64,000 nucleotides of DNA, taken from assembly GCA_026874595.1 (NCBI GenBank), contig CM049311.1, positions 10,633,676-10,697,675 on the forward strand, read 5' to 3'. The notes under the pieces were generated by a model. It was not told where the DNA came from. It did no database searches and saw only the letters and a program-made list of their open reading frames with translations. This stretch comes from Sipunculus nudus. Its lineage: Eukaryota > Annelida > Sipuncula > Golfingiida > Sipunculidae. Shown piece after piece: positions 49,637 to 62,399 of this stretch (positions within the stretch are counted from its first letter, which is position 1; every line of letters begins with the position of its first letter). The position numbers and the translations under genes were made by a program.

Positions 49637-50266
49637 TGGTATGCTTTTTCACAAATTCCCACAAGAATTCTTAAAGAAATGGAAAATGCACAAAGTGTTG
49701 TATTGATCATATACACAAATTAAAAAAAACTTGAGCAAATTTTGTTATAAAAAAATTGGCAAAATACCACTCATTGTGTCTCGACTGGTAAAAAAAAAAA
49801 AAAAAGAAATCACTGTGCTCAAGTCTGTATAAAATATTTAAGCGTGTGGCCTGACTAATTAACGAGGCTGTCTATTATACAGGTATAGAACTAGTGACCC
49901 ATTTGCCAAGATGCTCAATTAACTAGCCTGACATTACAGCCTGACATACAGAACATTTTGTACAAAACGTAATCGCCCATGCTGTTCTAAATTTTGCATT
50001 GCGGATGGGATAACTCGTCTATTTAAACATAACTGATTGTATATAGCAAACATATGATTGCTGAGACAATACTGTGATATGACCGATAGATGTCAGTCTC
50101 AAAATAGCAATTTAGCATGCCGAGAATAAAAAAAAGTGGTGCCATACAATAGCAATTAACAATAACAAAATAATTCATATTAATCGTTACGTTAATTACT
50201 TGGCCATCTGTGCATCTGTGCTTTATCATCTTTATTCACTATTTTCATTCAGGAGAAATTTCCCAT

Positions 50267-50418
50267 TCAAATTCTTCTTCTTCTTTTTCTTCTCTCTTTC
50301 TCTCTCTCTTCATTTTCTAAATTCTTTCAAAACAGACGCACAGACAGAGACATGGACACTGTCTCTCAGCCCCTCTCTCTCTCTCTCGCTCTCTCTCGCT
50401 CTCTCTCTCTCTCTCTCA
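50267..50418. repeat. CT-rich simple repeat
   Basis: TTCTTCTTTT runs and two (CT)n tracts flank a short unique piece. Confidence 0.9.
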
Positions 50419-52443
50419 TTTATCTGTGCACATGTGGTTGTACAAGAAGAGATATACGTAGATGGTCAGACTGCGATAATAGTAGGCGTCTATGCATACT
50501 GAATGAGACGACCTGAAAAATATGCACATTATACAAAAGGACTTTTCCAAGCAAAACATATTTTTATTCGAACTGAGCAAGAAGGGCTGTATGACTGCAC
50601 AGAGTCTGGCTCACGGATCAGACTGGCTATGTTTGCGTGGGCAGTAATAAGACCGAACGAGATTAGCTTCCGCTTATACACGGAGCCATAACGACGATTA
50701 TGAAGTTGACATAAATCAAATAACGACGTTAATGATGTTGACAAATTAAACCCCAGTTAAATTATTCGTTCTTTTTATATTTTCCCAAATCTTAAACATA
50801 ACGTTTTATTTACCTAGTATGCAAACATGAGAGAGGCGTGTTGTAAATAAGGAAAATTATATGCAGAGGCTTTGAAAATTCCTTTGAAATTGGTGAGTAT
50901 CGATTTCCTTATCCTGGATGTTTATCTATTTATGTTCATTAATTAGGTTCCAACATCCGTCACTGTAGAGTGAAATCCGGCCGCAAGCTGCTTAAATCTG
51001 TATACTTGATACCCTCTAGGATTAGCCAGCCAGATCACTAGGATTACACGTATCTTCTAAATGACTTATCTTGGTAGCCGTGGGTTACTGGGACAGTTAT
51101 TTAATCCCCCCGGGCTACTCACATCTCAATTCTTCTTTAATTAGATCAGCTAAATACTGCGTGGTCCTAATGCAGCAAGCAGTACCGACCGCTTCAGGTC
51201 ATGTGACCCTTGAGGGTAATTCTACCACTCCAATTATCACCTAATAAAGGTCCGCGTCGGAGTGGCATTGGACGATGCTTAGAAAATGGAATTTGGATAT
51301 TCCAATTGGAAAAGGTCATTGTTTTACAGCGAATAATCGTCTTTTTTAACCTATGTCCCTAAGAATGCGTGCAGTAGCTAAGTGGAATGGGTTATAAAAC
51401 GAATGTACCGCTGCCACTGCGGAAGGAATGTAGCCACTCGTTACTAGTCCAACAAGAATCATTGCTTCAGAGATGCTCAAATCCATCCGTGTTATAGCCT
51501 CACAATTTGGAGGATTTGGCTACAGCATATTTTGAGGGGGTTTTACAAGGACCTGTCAATATAAAAAAAGATTTTCCTTTGTTCTACAATTATTCTATAC
51601 AATTATTAACTGGATGGACGAATAGATGAAACTAGGCCCATTTCTGTATTTTTTTCACCGTAAAATGGTTAAAGAAAAGGCATAAGATGGCATTTAGGTT
51701 GTCCTCAATCTATTCACCTTTCTGATTATTTGCTGGTAATTTTAAATTAGTATCAATCGGTAGGGTAGGGAGGTATAAAGGGGTTGATGAAGTTTTTACT
51801 TTTATTTTTCTTCTGCGAGTTTGCGTTAGGTCTCCAAAACGGCTGATTACAAAAATCGACTTTTATTCGGAATAATAGCCACAAGTGACATATTGAGATT
51901 TATTAGGTACCTATTATATCTTATATTTTCTGACCTTGTTTTAAAAGTCCTGAGCATTTCCTTGCGATCAGTCGGCGATTGTAGACACTAGTAGTTCGTC
52001 ATTGTTTAAGATGTCAAACACAAATTTAATACAAATCACAAATTCAACAAATTGTCGATACATCATAGATGTATATATGACATACAGTAATAATAATTTG
52101 ACGTTACAACTGATTTCTATGCTAGTTTTAATTTAGAAGGAGAATATTTCACTGTCTGTTACTTTCGCATGGCTGTAGTCCTGGCCACAAGCAGAAAGTT
52201 GGGATTTACTAAACTTGTTATATTTTCCTATTTTCCTCCTTTAATGACGAAGTGCTGTGTGACAATAGGCTTCATCTACGAGCATGTATATTTTCACATT
52301 AATCATTCAGGATCTAAAAAATATGACCTTATTTGTCGATATAACCGACCCGAAAACTTGGTGTGCAACGTCAACATATGTCACTAGTATACTTGAAATA
52401 TTTAACCGTTATATGGTAATACCTTATAGTGTACACTGAAAAT

Positions 52444-53508
52444 TTACAAGAAACTGAGCTTGTTTGTATTTTTAGACCTGGATTTAAAAGTGTCCAAGTC
52501 CTTGTAGAAATCATTAATTCTCTGCTGAAGTTTTCGTTGCTCCTCCGTTCGTGCCGCCTCTCTTATTTTTATTATCTGAGCCCTCCGTGACGATATTTCG
52601 GTTTCTGTAATCCTGTCAATATGTGTAAGGTCCTTCAACTCCTGGAACGAGCGCCCCATATGTTCCACGGCTTTGGGGTTCCTCCGTAAAGACTCAGCCG
52701 TCACAGCCTCCTCGGCGCTGTCCTTCTGTAGCTCCCACGCTGATCTCGGTCGTCGAGTGTTCAAATTAACGTTCGAGTAGTCAGGTACAGTATCTGACTG
52801 GGCTAGGCTTTTGGGGAGCTTGGCGGATTTACATTTTCGATTGGCAGTGTGTTTTGGGGCACCTTGCTTCTGTTTTACATTTGCACTCTTTGCCCTCGCC
52901 CGCCCTGAGCGGACACGGTCGCTGGTGCAGTAGTAATCTTTTCCTGGCGGTTCAGACCGGGGGCGTCTGAAGGTACCTAATATTAGTGGACCAATGTCAT
53001 CTTCATTTTCGTCATCACTAGTGGGCAAATTCGTGAAAGGCTTGTTTTCTGGAAAACTGATGCGATAAAGCGGCCGAACATGGCTGCTCTCGGACTGGTC
53101 TCCTTGCAAACTTGGGGCGCGCTTTAAAATACTAGTCCGTGGCCTGGGAATGGTGTTTGCCGAAGAAGGCGGGGTACAACTCTTTTCAATACCGGCACTA
53201 CTTTTATCAAATATGCTCTTCCTCCTCCTTTCTTTCATAACCTCATCCACGCGATTCGTTTGGACTATTTTACGCATCCGTGTGAGATCCTCTGCAAAAC
53301 GCATCGTTTGTTTAATGTCAAATTCAATATCTGCTTTGCTTTTGTGCTTTCTGGATTGAAGAAAGTCCAAATCAAAACCTAAGCGCCTCCCCATGTGTTC
53401 ATTCTCTATCCGTGCGACACTGTTATCAATACGCGCACCTTTGTCATTGTTTGGCGCTTGTTGGCGAGTATTAGACAACCACGTGGCTGATCCTTTGACC
53501 TGCGGCAT
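52444..53508 (-). CDS. Uncharacterised basic, low-complexity protein (354 aa)
   Basis: This is the only long open frame in the window, and it is more GC-rich than its surroundings. I do not recognise the family. Residues about 37-100 are highly charged and helix-prone (EHMGRRLGFDLDFL, later KERRRKSIF). Residues 104-280 are rich in Ser, Pro, Arg and Lys, with an acidic patch (SDDENEDD, about 164-171), and look disordered. Residues about 281-345 form a probable helix or coiled coil. EHMGR occurs at 37-41 and VEHMGRSF at 281-288; RRPRS occurs at 181 and 252. There is no signal peptide or membrane segment. The ATG has an A at -3 (TCAAAATGC). The frame stays open upstream to a possible acceptor at 53568, so the true N-terminus could be longer. 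A cytoskeletal or nuclear scaffold-like role is possible but is not shown. Confidence 0.8.
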   Translation of the reverse strand: MPQVKGSATWLSNTRQQAPNNDKGARIDNSVARIENEHMGRRLGFDLDFLQSRKHKSKADIEFDIKQTMRFAEDLTRMRKIVQTNRVDEVMKERRRKSIFDKSSAGIEKSCTPPSSANTIPRPRTSILKRAPSLQGDQSESSHVRPLYRISFPENKPFTNLPTSDDENEDDIGPLILGTFRRPRSEPPGKDYYCTSDRVRSGRARAKSANVKQKQGAPKHTANRKCKSAKLPKSLAQSDTVPDYSNVNLNTRRPRSAWELQKDSAEEAVTAESLRRNPKAVEHMGRSFQELKDLTHIDRITETEISSRRAQIIKIREAARTEEQRKLQQRINDFYKDLDTFKSRSKNTNKLSFL

Positions 53509-53532
53509 TTTGATTCCGGTAACGTAATCTTT

Positions 53533-53570
53533 TGCGCATGCGTTACAGGAAGTAATCTCTATCGTACCTG
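53533..53570 (-). promoter_or_regulatory. NRF1-like and ETS-like motifs or a splice acceptor upstream of the 354-aa frame
   Basis: TGCGCATGCGTT (53533-53544) matches most of the NRF1 palindrome. The adjacent ACAGGAAGT (53545-53553) is an ETS-type site. Both lie within 50 bp of the ATG, as in TATA-less housekeeping promoters. On the minus strand TTTTTATTTTCAG (ending 53568) is also a plausible 3' splice site. The region is therefore either the promoter of an intronless gene or the start of a last exon; the sequence alone does not decide. Confidence 0.4.
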
Positions 53571-54593
53571 AAAATAAAAAGATTTAATTATTGAAGTAAG
53601 CCTGACTTATTTGCGAAAACTTTCATACATTCATGTTATACAAATATTACACAAATTCATATTTAATATAAATTTATAAACTTAAATGAATTCGCAGCTT
53701 AGGTACTACCGTATCCCAATATCCCAAAATGAAAGAAATCGTATCTATGACGTCAGCTGAAATTAAAAATGACAGTTCGCGAAACGAGAAAGAGAGAGTC
53801 TCCTCGTAGAGGAATGGAAACTTAGATAAGAGTCCAACTCGAATTATATAATCCTCACAGAAATTGTAATAATGCCGAATCTGTCGTTTCACACTATAAA
53901 CACGCCCTAGACAGGAAATTAACAAAAATCATCTATCAACGTTAAAATAGTTCAAAAGGTTTTGGATTTGACATTTTGTGATCAAGTGGGTGGTCAAGCA
54001 ATTAATTTTGGATCCTGTTTGTAACGTTTATGGAGGAGTTTTGTTAATGATACAATTCATGCACAGATAAAAAAGGACAGACAAAAACGGGTCTCAGTAT
54101 TACTGACTTTGATGTGGCATGATGTCCCTGCTGCATGGCACAGTGTCCCGATCTGGATACAAGGAACGAAAAGTCACTTCGGGTCACATATTGTCCTGGC
54201 GTTAGGTGACTGTCTGGTCTGGTATATGCGCATTAACCCCAACAGGTTCTCGTTATTAGTAATACCAATATGGGTTTCTAAAGCTAATGAATAATTTTGC
54301 ACCCATGTGATTGATAAGTCTGGCTACAATACGGGCCTCTATTCACAGGCCCGCGACAACATATCTACGAGCTATGCTGTTATTGTCACCTCCTACTAGC
54401 GTAACACATGTGACAAATACAGGCAAACACACCGTCTCTTGTTATTGCGCTGCAGGCGGCTCTCTGGCCTAAGTGACGAAATTTCCCAAACCGTTTTACA
54501 ATACTTGTATAGAGATTAAGTGTGATATATGAATAAAAATAACAATATATTTAGGTTTATCAGGTGTGGTATGTACCGTTAATATTTATGGAC

Positions 54594-54801
54594 CAGGGAC
54601 GGATCCTGGATTTTGGAAATAGAGGGGTCCAGCACAATATACTGATATAAAAAAATTGCATCAGACTCGAAAACGGAGAGGCCGTAAATAGGGGGTTTAA
54701 ACACCCGAAAACGTTTTGGTGGCTTGAAAATGGGGGAGTGTGTGTGGGTGGGTGGGGGGGGGGGGATCTAATTCCCCTATACCCCCTTAGGATCCGCTTC
54801 T
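54594..54801. mobile_element. hAT-like MITE (CAGGG-CGGATCC family)
   Basis: It begins CAGGGACGGATCCTGGATTT and ends CCCCCTTAGGATCCGCTTCT, so GCGGATCC is inverted at the two ends. It has a G-rich centre with a GT/G run and no coding sequence. It is the best of at least three copies in the window (also 18184-18352 and 8150-8307). Confidence 0.6.
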
Positions 54802-55046
54802 TAGCAATACAGTTAATTTTTATGTGAATTTCCATGTGGTATGACTTGTATATAAAGGCATTTAATGGGACAATCAACAGAAGCAAACGCAGATAAGACT
54901 GGGAATTTTTTTTTAAATATTTTTTGTTGGAGGTAACCGCTCCCATTTTTAATGATAACTTAACTAAGTAGGCCTATGTGTACATCTGCAGAACCTCATT
55001 CCGGTTTCGGCCTACGTGACAGGGCATCACACGCTTCCTCTCATTT

Positions 55047-55315
55047 TATATCCTGGCGTAAAAAGGCCCAGTGACTACTGCACCTACGGGCCCTGGGTGC
55101 GGGATCGTCCCAATTACTTGGTCACAACATCGAGGAACCCCGAAAGGCGCATTCGTTTGTGAGTGTAGCACGGTCGTTGGGCACGGCCTTCCCATTAAGC
55201 CTGCAGAGCACTCACCCTGGGTGGGAGCCGACCGTGAAAATCTCACCGCCTCGACTGAGATTCAAACTCACAATCTCCCGGTTTTGAGTCCTGTACTTTC
55301 CATCTGAGTCACAGA
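55047..55315 (-). mobile_element. tRNA-derived SINE (family A), fuller copy
   Basis: On the minus strand an A-box-like TGACTCAGATGG is followed by the B-box-like GAGTTTGAATCTC, then GGTGAGATTTTCACGGTC and an unrelated body of about 170 bp. It shares the promoter region and the following 30 bp with the copy at 9966-10085. Confidence 0.65.
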
Positions 55316-56268
55316 AGTGGAAGAAGAATGAGATTTTTTTTTACACAGGACAAACACAAATAATGGTAAGGGAAAAGTTGCCGATCTATTTCAAACATAG
55401 TTGTATCACCAGTTAAGCGGATTTGCATGTGGGTTTTTATCCTTTGAATGATAATAATATAACATACATGTGATATAAAATGTTAGCCAGATGCATTCAT
55501 AATAAAACTAAGAAATATTTCTTTTTCTCATGATAACCCATGATACTCATGTTACCATGATAGGATAATAACATTCAAAAATTTTCCAGTAACTACCGTA
55601 ACTTCAAGTTGGTCAATATTTTAATGGTCTGGCTACATTCTTTAGAACGATTTTCTTTTATATTCCCTATTTGGTGTGAACCGGCTGTAAACGTTTGAGA
55701 AATTACTGTAATTTATTAACTTTTGTTAAACGTTTTGTCTTTTCTAGGCCAGTACGCATACACATTTACAGGCAAAGCCCACTAATATCCTAATGATCAT
55801 TGTATTAACTTTTATATTTAACCAGTATTTATATCATATTACACAGACATATCGGAACAGATTGGAACCCCATCTTACTGGGGAAAAAAGACTTTTAATG
55901 AAATGTTTTCCAATTATTTAGAAAATCCCTTTCCCTGATTAGTGGACCTTTGATTGGGTATTATTGTCCTTTCCTTGGGTATTATTGCAAAGCTCCCACT
56001 TCCCAATATCCCGTATCCGCACCTTGTCTGATTTAGTGCTAGTGGTCCTGTATGGCACTGGTGTGTAGAGAAAGGTCAGGAGTTCCAGCGAAACTAATGA
56101 TTATAATCAAAACTAGAGTTCAAGTCTAGGGACCCACTATAAAGATTGATGGGTACTCTACCGGTTTACGGTCCACTACATTAAACACTTAAACTGTCAG
56201 AAAAGTTCTATTTGATTTAAAATTAAACCTAACATGGTCGATTAGGTTATTTTAATTGCTAAATAAAC

Positions 56269-56269
<1 letters not shown>

Positions 56270-56309
<40 letters not shown>
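56270..56309. repeat. (TA)n microsatellite
   Basis: About twenty TA units. Confidence 0.95.
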
Positions 56310-56313
<4 letters not shown>

Positions 56314-57130
56314 CAGATAAATTCTCTACTCTAACCACTTTAGGTTTTCATAAATCCTTCGCAAAAGCCATGAGGTCAACAGTGAGTTGGCTGTAAATAA
56401 GACTTGTCTAAACACTGAAAATGAACCAGGTAAATGGCCGATCATAGTCACTCTAGTTCTTTTAAAACTAAAACGAGAAAGAAGGTAATTTAGTACCAAA
56501 GCGAGTTGGCTGTACTAGAACTAAGAGTTTCAATAAACACTTGTTACATGTCTGGTTTCTGATAAAACCTTCAATACAATAACAAAATCTCTTAGTATAA
56601 CAGTAAGTTAGCAGTGGTAGAACTAACGCCATGGTAAATATACCGTACTAGAAATATTGACTCGGTACTCCACTTGTATCACTTTAAACATAGTGCTTAT
56701 CTTATCACTGGAGATAACGATACTTGACCTTTGACCTGCGCGTCTTCCCTGATTCCTTGAAGTGATTTTAATTGTAACACATGTTTTATCTGTTATCTCT
56801 TTTCTAACTTCGCAGTGACCTCTATAAGTGAAGTTGTAAAGATGTTTTCATTATTTTTTAAGTAAACTTCTATACTACAAACGTAACGGCAATGTACATC
56901 GATGGTTTAAATTAAACATGGCCTGTAGTTATCATTTAAAATTACCAAATTTTTAATATATAACTGTCACAAATAAATACACTAAATAAATGACTGAGGC
57001 ATGAATTCAGGACGATTTACGGTTGCCGTTAATAAACAAATATATAAGTTGTTATATGTTGTTAATCTACGTATCAGTTTCTGCTTGAATATCAGTTTGC
57101 AACTGATTGTCGTAAAAAACAAATACACAC

Positions 57131-57133
<3 letters not shown>

Positions 57134-57188
<55 letters not shown>
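57134..57188. repeat. (TA)n microsatellite
   Basis: About 27 TA units. Confidence 0.95.
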
Positions 57189-57190
<2 letters not shown>

Positions 57191-59741
57191 GTTGTAAATC
57201 TGTGCATCAGGTGAATTGATATCCTTGTCTGTATTGTGGTCAAGCTAAAATGTCTAACATATGTTTAACCGGTCAGTATATTCTGATCAAAGTCTTCATT
57301 TGTGCCTTGCATTTGTTTTGTAATAGAGATTTCTGTGTAAGATAAATACATGTATATGTATGGTTACACTTATTACATAGGTTTCTGTTCACTGCTTTAA
57401 CGCTAAAATACGTTTACGGTCGTATTTATAGAGAGACATATGACATATACGGCTCCAAATAAAGATTTTCAGCTAGTTCTGTTGTTTTATTATACTAATT
57501 CTTCAGTGTTTATGTGAGAATGCAACTTTTTATGGCTGCAGATAAGTATGAGTTTATTTGCAATTTTGACCCTAACAAATAGCAGTTGCTATTAAGCGGA
57601 ATCCACTGTATCTGTCAATTGAAGTCACATACCAGGATACACAAACGTGCCTGTCTAGCATTTTAATATTAGCGATGTTAATTAATTTGCTTAAAGTGGT
57701 TTTTTATCACAAAAAGGTAATTTCTTAATGGGTAAACTTTAACTTAATTTGTTATTATTTTACATTCTCGAGTTATCAGGGGATGTCAATATTCTTCGGT
57801 TCAATTACCAGTTCGAGTATAACATGGGTTAATTAGAGTTTTTCCTTATCTAATTCAGAAATGTTTTCATATCTTATTCTTGTTGGTCCGTATACACATT
57901 TATCCAAATCATTTTGTCTCGCTCTCTCTCCCTTGCTTTTGATCATGTGTGTGAGGGTGTGCGTGTGTATGAGTGTGTACATGCAGGGAGACACACTTTA
58001 TATATTATATTATAATCCATATGTCATATCTTATATATAATAAATTCTATTAAATAGCATGCTTGAATGCATAAACTCATGTAAAACTATAAAAGTATTA
58101 TAACAAAACAAACAAAGTCAGTATACTCACATATGTGTAGCTGGTCTGCTGTCAGTTACTCCCCTACAAGTTCTGTTGGTACAGGTCCATCACTAACTTA
58201 CGATTTATAGCGCGTCATTTCCTAGTACAAGTCCCTCCGCTGGGCTGGCGTATCTTGTCTTCAAGGACTATGTTCACATATACAGAACTTGGTGACATCA
58301 ACCAGATAAGTCTAAGCTATATTGCCCCCCACTGTCAGATTAACTCCGGCGTCTTACCTGTGTATGTACACCTGTTCTCTCGTTATTACGATAAGAACAC
58401 GGCGGGGCTCACCTGTAGCGAGATACACTGTGTTACTGCATATGGAAAGTAGCTACTTTGGATGTCGTTAAAATTTATTCAGTCCATTTACGCTTAGTTT
58501 TGTAACAGAATGTCTAACTCATAGTTCTTAACATCAAATACGACGTTTAAACGTTGATATCATCACACAATCTTTTTCACTCCTTAAAAATGTAGCACTT
58601 CTGCTCAGGATTGCTTTCCTCTGGATTATAGATAAAAATTATATAAACTCATTCACGATGCAGATATTTTGCTCATGTTTTCTTCAGTTTTTGATGATTC
58701 ACAGCCAGCATGTTGAGGCCTTTTTAATGTTTTCAAACAGTTTCCATTTTCCTTCCAAATTATCAATCCGAATAGAGCCGAAACATCAGCGTTATTTGTA
58801 GAAAAAGATTGATTAAATTCACATTGTTTCAATCACATAACGATTGTTAGCCTAATACTATATCCTCAGAAAAAAAAATATCCACTATCCTTTAATAAAT
58901 GTTGTTACATTATATCACAGGCAATACGTGACACCTTGATATAATCCATCAGATAGCCTGGATGGAGTGGGGCCCTAATTGTGACGGTTCGCGCCCCCCA
59001 CGTAGGTGCAACTGATTGTGTCCAACAATGCGAGGACAATTCATCATACACGTAATAGTTCTAACGTCCCCGTAACCTGGTGTAACCGATTTTCTATAAA
59101 ATCCAACAGCACCTTTTGTTTTCAGATAAATGTTTAAAATATTTTAAAGACAACGTCGATCCACAATTAATGTTAACAACACATACCTGTCAGTATGCAT
59201 GCGGCAAAATGGGTAAGAGGTAACTTGAACCCATAATTTAAAACAAACGAGACATACATATTTTCATAGACATCCCCAATGCATAAATACTGTTCGCAGC
59301 CCATGCCAAAGCACGCAGTATTTTGCTCGGAATAACCACTCAAACTGGGGTTCCTGAGAAAGTTGTCGACGGTCTAGTTCTTGGGAAAGGGTGATGATCC
59401 ACTTGCCTACTCGCGATGTTCATTTATATCCCAATTCACGTTTTCACCAGCACATTAAATAATCACAATGTCTTCTTATGAGCTTTGAATTACAGGGAAG
59501 CCAAGTGTCCTAGCTTCGCGGACCACTTGAAAATGTGTCCCACATACCACTTGTCGTATTCCAGGACACTTAAAGTGGTGGCTCAGTAACGATGTTTCAC
59601 CTACCAAGTAAAAGTCCGCGAGATGGCGCTGTAAATAATACGTCACTGCTGTCACCTATGCACACAGTACATGTCTGATTTACACAATGCGTGGTTTCCT
59701 AAACGGGACTAGCTCATATATGTCACATATGCATTCATTTC

Positions 59742-59801
59742 AAAATACACACACACATACCATCACACTCACACGCTCTCTCTCTCTCTCTCCCTCTCTC
59801 G
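59742..59801. repeat. (CA)n and (CT)n simple repeat
   Basis: A CA tract and a CT tract are followed by GCGGCCGCGG. Confidence 0.9.
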
Positions 59802-60710
59802 CGGCCGCGGGCGTAGGTAAGGGCAAACGTCTCACTGTGTGAAAACCACCGTACAAACCTTAAACGCGGGCTTCTTGACGCTGACTCGTATTTTCTGTCA
59901 GTAACTGTGTCTGCTGGTAGGTTTTGAATAAGAGGTTCACATAAATGTTCTCTATATGTAGTTTCCAGGATTTGTCTCTTTGTCAGCGTATCGTTTAACC
60001 TGTAACGGCCGTATGATGAGACATGGTCTCTGCAATCTGCAAAGAAGATGTTTCTCATATGCTGGAATGATCATGTTACAACAAACCGCGCCAAGAAGAA
60101 CATACAATAGATCGCATTGAACAGACGACATATCGTGAACTCCTCAGTTGCATTGCCAAAAAAGTCATGTGAAGGTCCGCATGACGGTATCATGTGACAC
60201 CAGTCTGAACGGACTTACTTTTGATTGACACATGAAAGATTCACAGATGGCTTTTAAGACTCTTGAGCTTGTTGACATAAACGCCAATTTCAGGTTAATT
60301 GGATCGAAGGCCTTTTCTGGTCGTGTATGCACAAAGTGTCTTCCTTTCATAAAGTCACTGCATTACTCGGCAGTGATAAAACCCCGTGTATAATGATCTG
60401 TTTATATGTGTGCTAAGTGTTCCACTGGCGCCCAGTTCCTTAATCTCTTTGTTGCGTGATTCTAAAATGGCAAAAAAAAAACATCAAATGGCATTTACTC
60501 TAAACAGTCTAATGTATGTCTGGATGAAAGTCAGTGTGCACAGTTCTAATTTTAGAACATGGAATGTGGAGTGGTTTTACCAATTTTTTTCACCATACAT
60601 TTTAGCTATAAAGCCAACCAAATAATTTTGAAAAGTGACAATAATTATGAACATATATTAATATTTAAACAAATAATGAAATAACAAAACAAAATATAAG
60701 AAATAGTTAC

Positions 60711-60897
60711 AATAATAATAATAATAATAATAATAATTTTACAGTTTTAATCTTATTAAAAATAATTTGTTACAATAACAGGTTCTGTTGTTAGTAGTTG
60801 GAGAATGATAATAATAATAACTTCAACTATTTTTATCATTACTATTATCATTACTATTATATTTATTATTATTATTAATATTATTATTATTATAATA
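60711..60897. repeat. (AAT)n and (ATT)n tracts
   Basis: An AAT repeat at 60711-60737 and an ATT repeat at 60839-60897 are in inverted orientation. Confidence 0.9.
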
Positions 60898-61151
60898 GAA
60901 TATTAAACAAAATCAATATGCACAGAGTTTACCATATAATATATAGCTGCTATGTCTGGTGTGTGGTACCAGGGTGTTTAGATACAACCTCATTATTAAA
61001 CATTTTAGTTGTTGTGTTTGTAAGATCAGTCATATTAAAAAAATCAGCATTTCTACAGAAAAAGGAAAAAATGTAATCAGACGATGAATATACATGTATT
61101 TGTTTACTTTAACATCAATATATTCTTCTCGTTAGGACGGAATCTAAGTAT

Positions 61152-61169
61152 TTATATATATATTAATAC

Positions 61170-61214
<45 letters not shown>

Positions 61215-61217
61215 TCA
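61152..61217. repeat. (TA)n microsatellite
   Basis: Interrupted TA tract. Confidence 0.95.
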
Positions 61218-61701
61218 TATATACAGTGGAACCTCTCCTTACGGGCACCTCTGTAGTAAGGGCACCTCCTATTTACCACCATTTATGGTCAGATTTTGCT
61301 TAGATTTATCATCGCCCAGTCATATCAAACTATGAATCCTGTCAGCTTATCAATTACATATCTGACATATATCATACGATTTTCATCATCCTCATTCAAT
61401 GGACATTGTCATAAACAGGATATTTGATTAATGGAAATATCCAACCTAATATTACAATCTCTGGTTTACGTAGCCTGATGACTACATCAGCAAAGCAGAA
61501 CAGTCCTAGCTCCACTTTCCGTCTTTGTTAGATACATTATTAAATATACTGCATGCTTTATGGATTAAAGTTTAAACATGCGCTAAATGATATTTCTGGT
61601 ATAAGTTGTCTGGCCAATCATTGTTTATCACAGGTCACTGCTTAGCTTACTAATAATCATTGCTGTCGTGCCTTTCTGGAAAAGCATACATGAATACACA
61701 T

Positions 61702-61705
<4 letters not shown>

Positions 61706-61748
<43 letters not shown>
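61706..61748. repeat. (TA)n microsatellite
   Basis: About 21 TA units. Confidence 0.95.
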
Positions 61749-61751
<3 letters not shown>

Positions 61752-61867
61752 CATAATATTGTTATTCCCGTAAATTTGTCTTCGTCACTCTGATATTACT
61801 GAATGTGTGTTATATCACAAAACGAGGGAGGATTTAGTAACTGTATGTTTAACATTTTCAGGCAGCT

Positions 61868-61881
61868 GGGGGGGGGGGGGG
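61868..61881. repeat. Poly-G tract
   Basis: Fourteen G's. Confidence 0.85.
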
Positions 61882-62399
61882 TATTTTCTTTGTGGACAAA
61901 GATCGTTTATGCCCCCTAGAAGTATGACCTTAGCTACTTTTAGACAATTCCGGTGCTTTTCTGTGCGTTCCTTTAGCTAACAAGGCGAAAACTGGAGAAA
62001 ACTATTTGAATAAAGAGCAGGATACGCGATTTCTGTTACAAAGGGTGACGGGTTGTTCAGGCATGGTCCATCAATAAGTCATCGTTACATGCTAAATCAA
62101 AACGACTTGAATACTTTCAACGTATACTAGTATCAAGGGGCCGACCATTTGATAGCCAAGGGGTTGGGATATATAATTTGCTCTATACAAATTATTTGTA
62201 GGAACTCTGAAACTCAGTAACTTATGAAAGACCTTATATTGTTTATTTTGTCTAAATTTGTTTAACAGGTAATATAGAACTTATACTATAATTTATAAAT
62301 GGAAGCGTGAACAACATATATCATATGTCAATGAGGTTATATTATAAAATACATACCGTTCACCTTCGTAGATGTAGTGCCTTATTCACAAAGGATTCA

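Larger units (their letters stand above)
47487..52443. other. Non-coding stretch between the two genes
   Basis: It contains simple repeats and a MITE end at 49008. Possible minus-strand AATAAA signals for the 354-codon gene lie near 51798 and 51862. No further gene is recognised. Confidence 0.5.
55316..62399. other. Non-coding stretch with several microsatellites
   Basis: No gene is supported. A minus-strand frame at 60165-60350 has a faint reverse-transcriptase flavour (EKAFDPINLKL) but is too short to call. An ATGGCGCTGT box lies at 59623. Confidence 0.5.
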
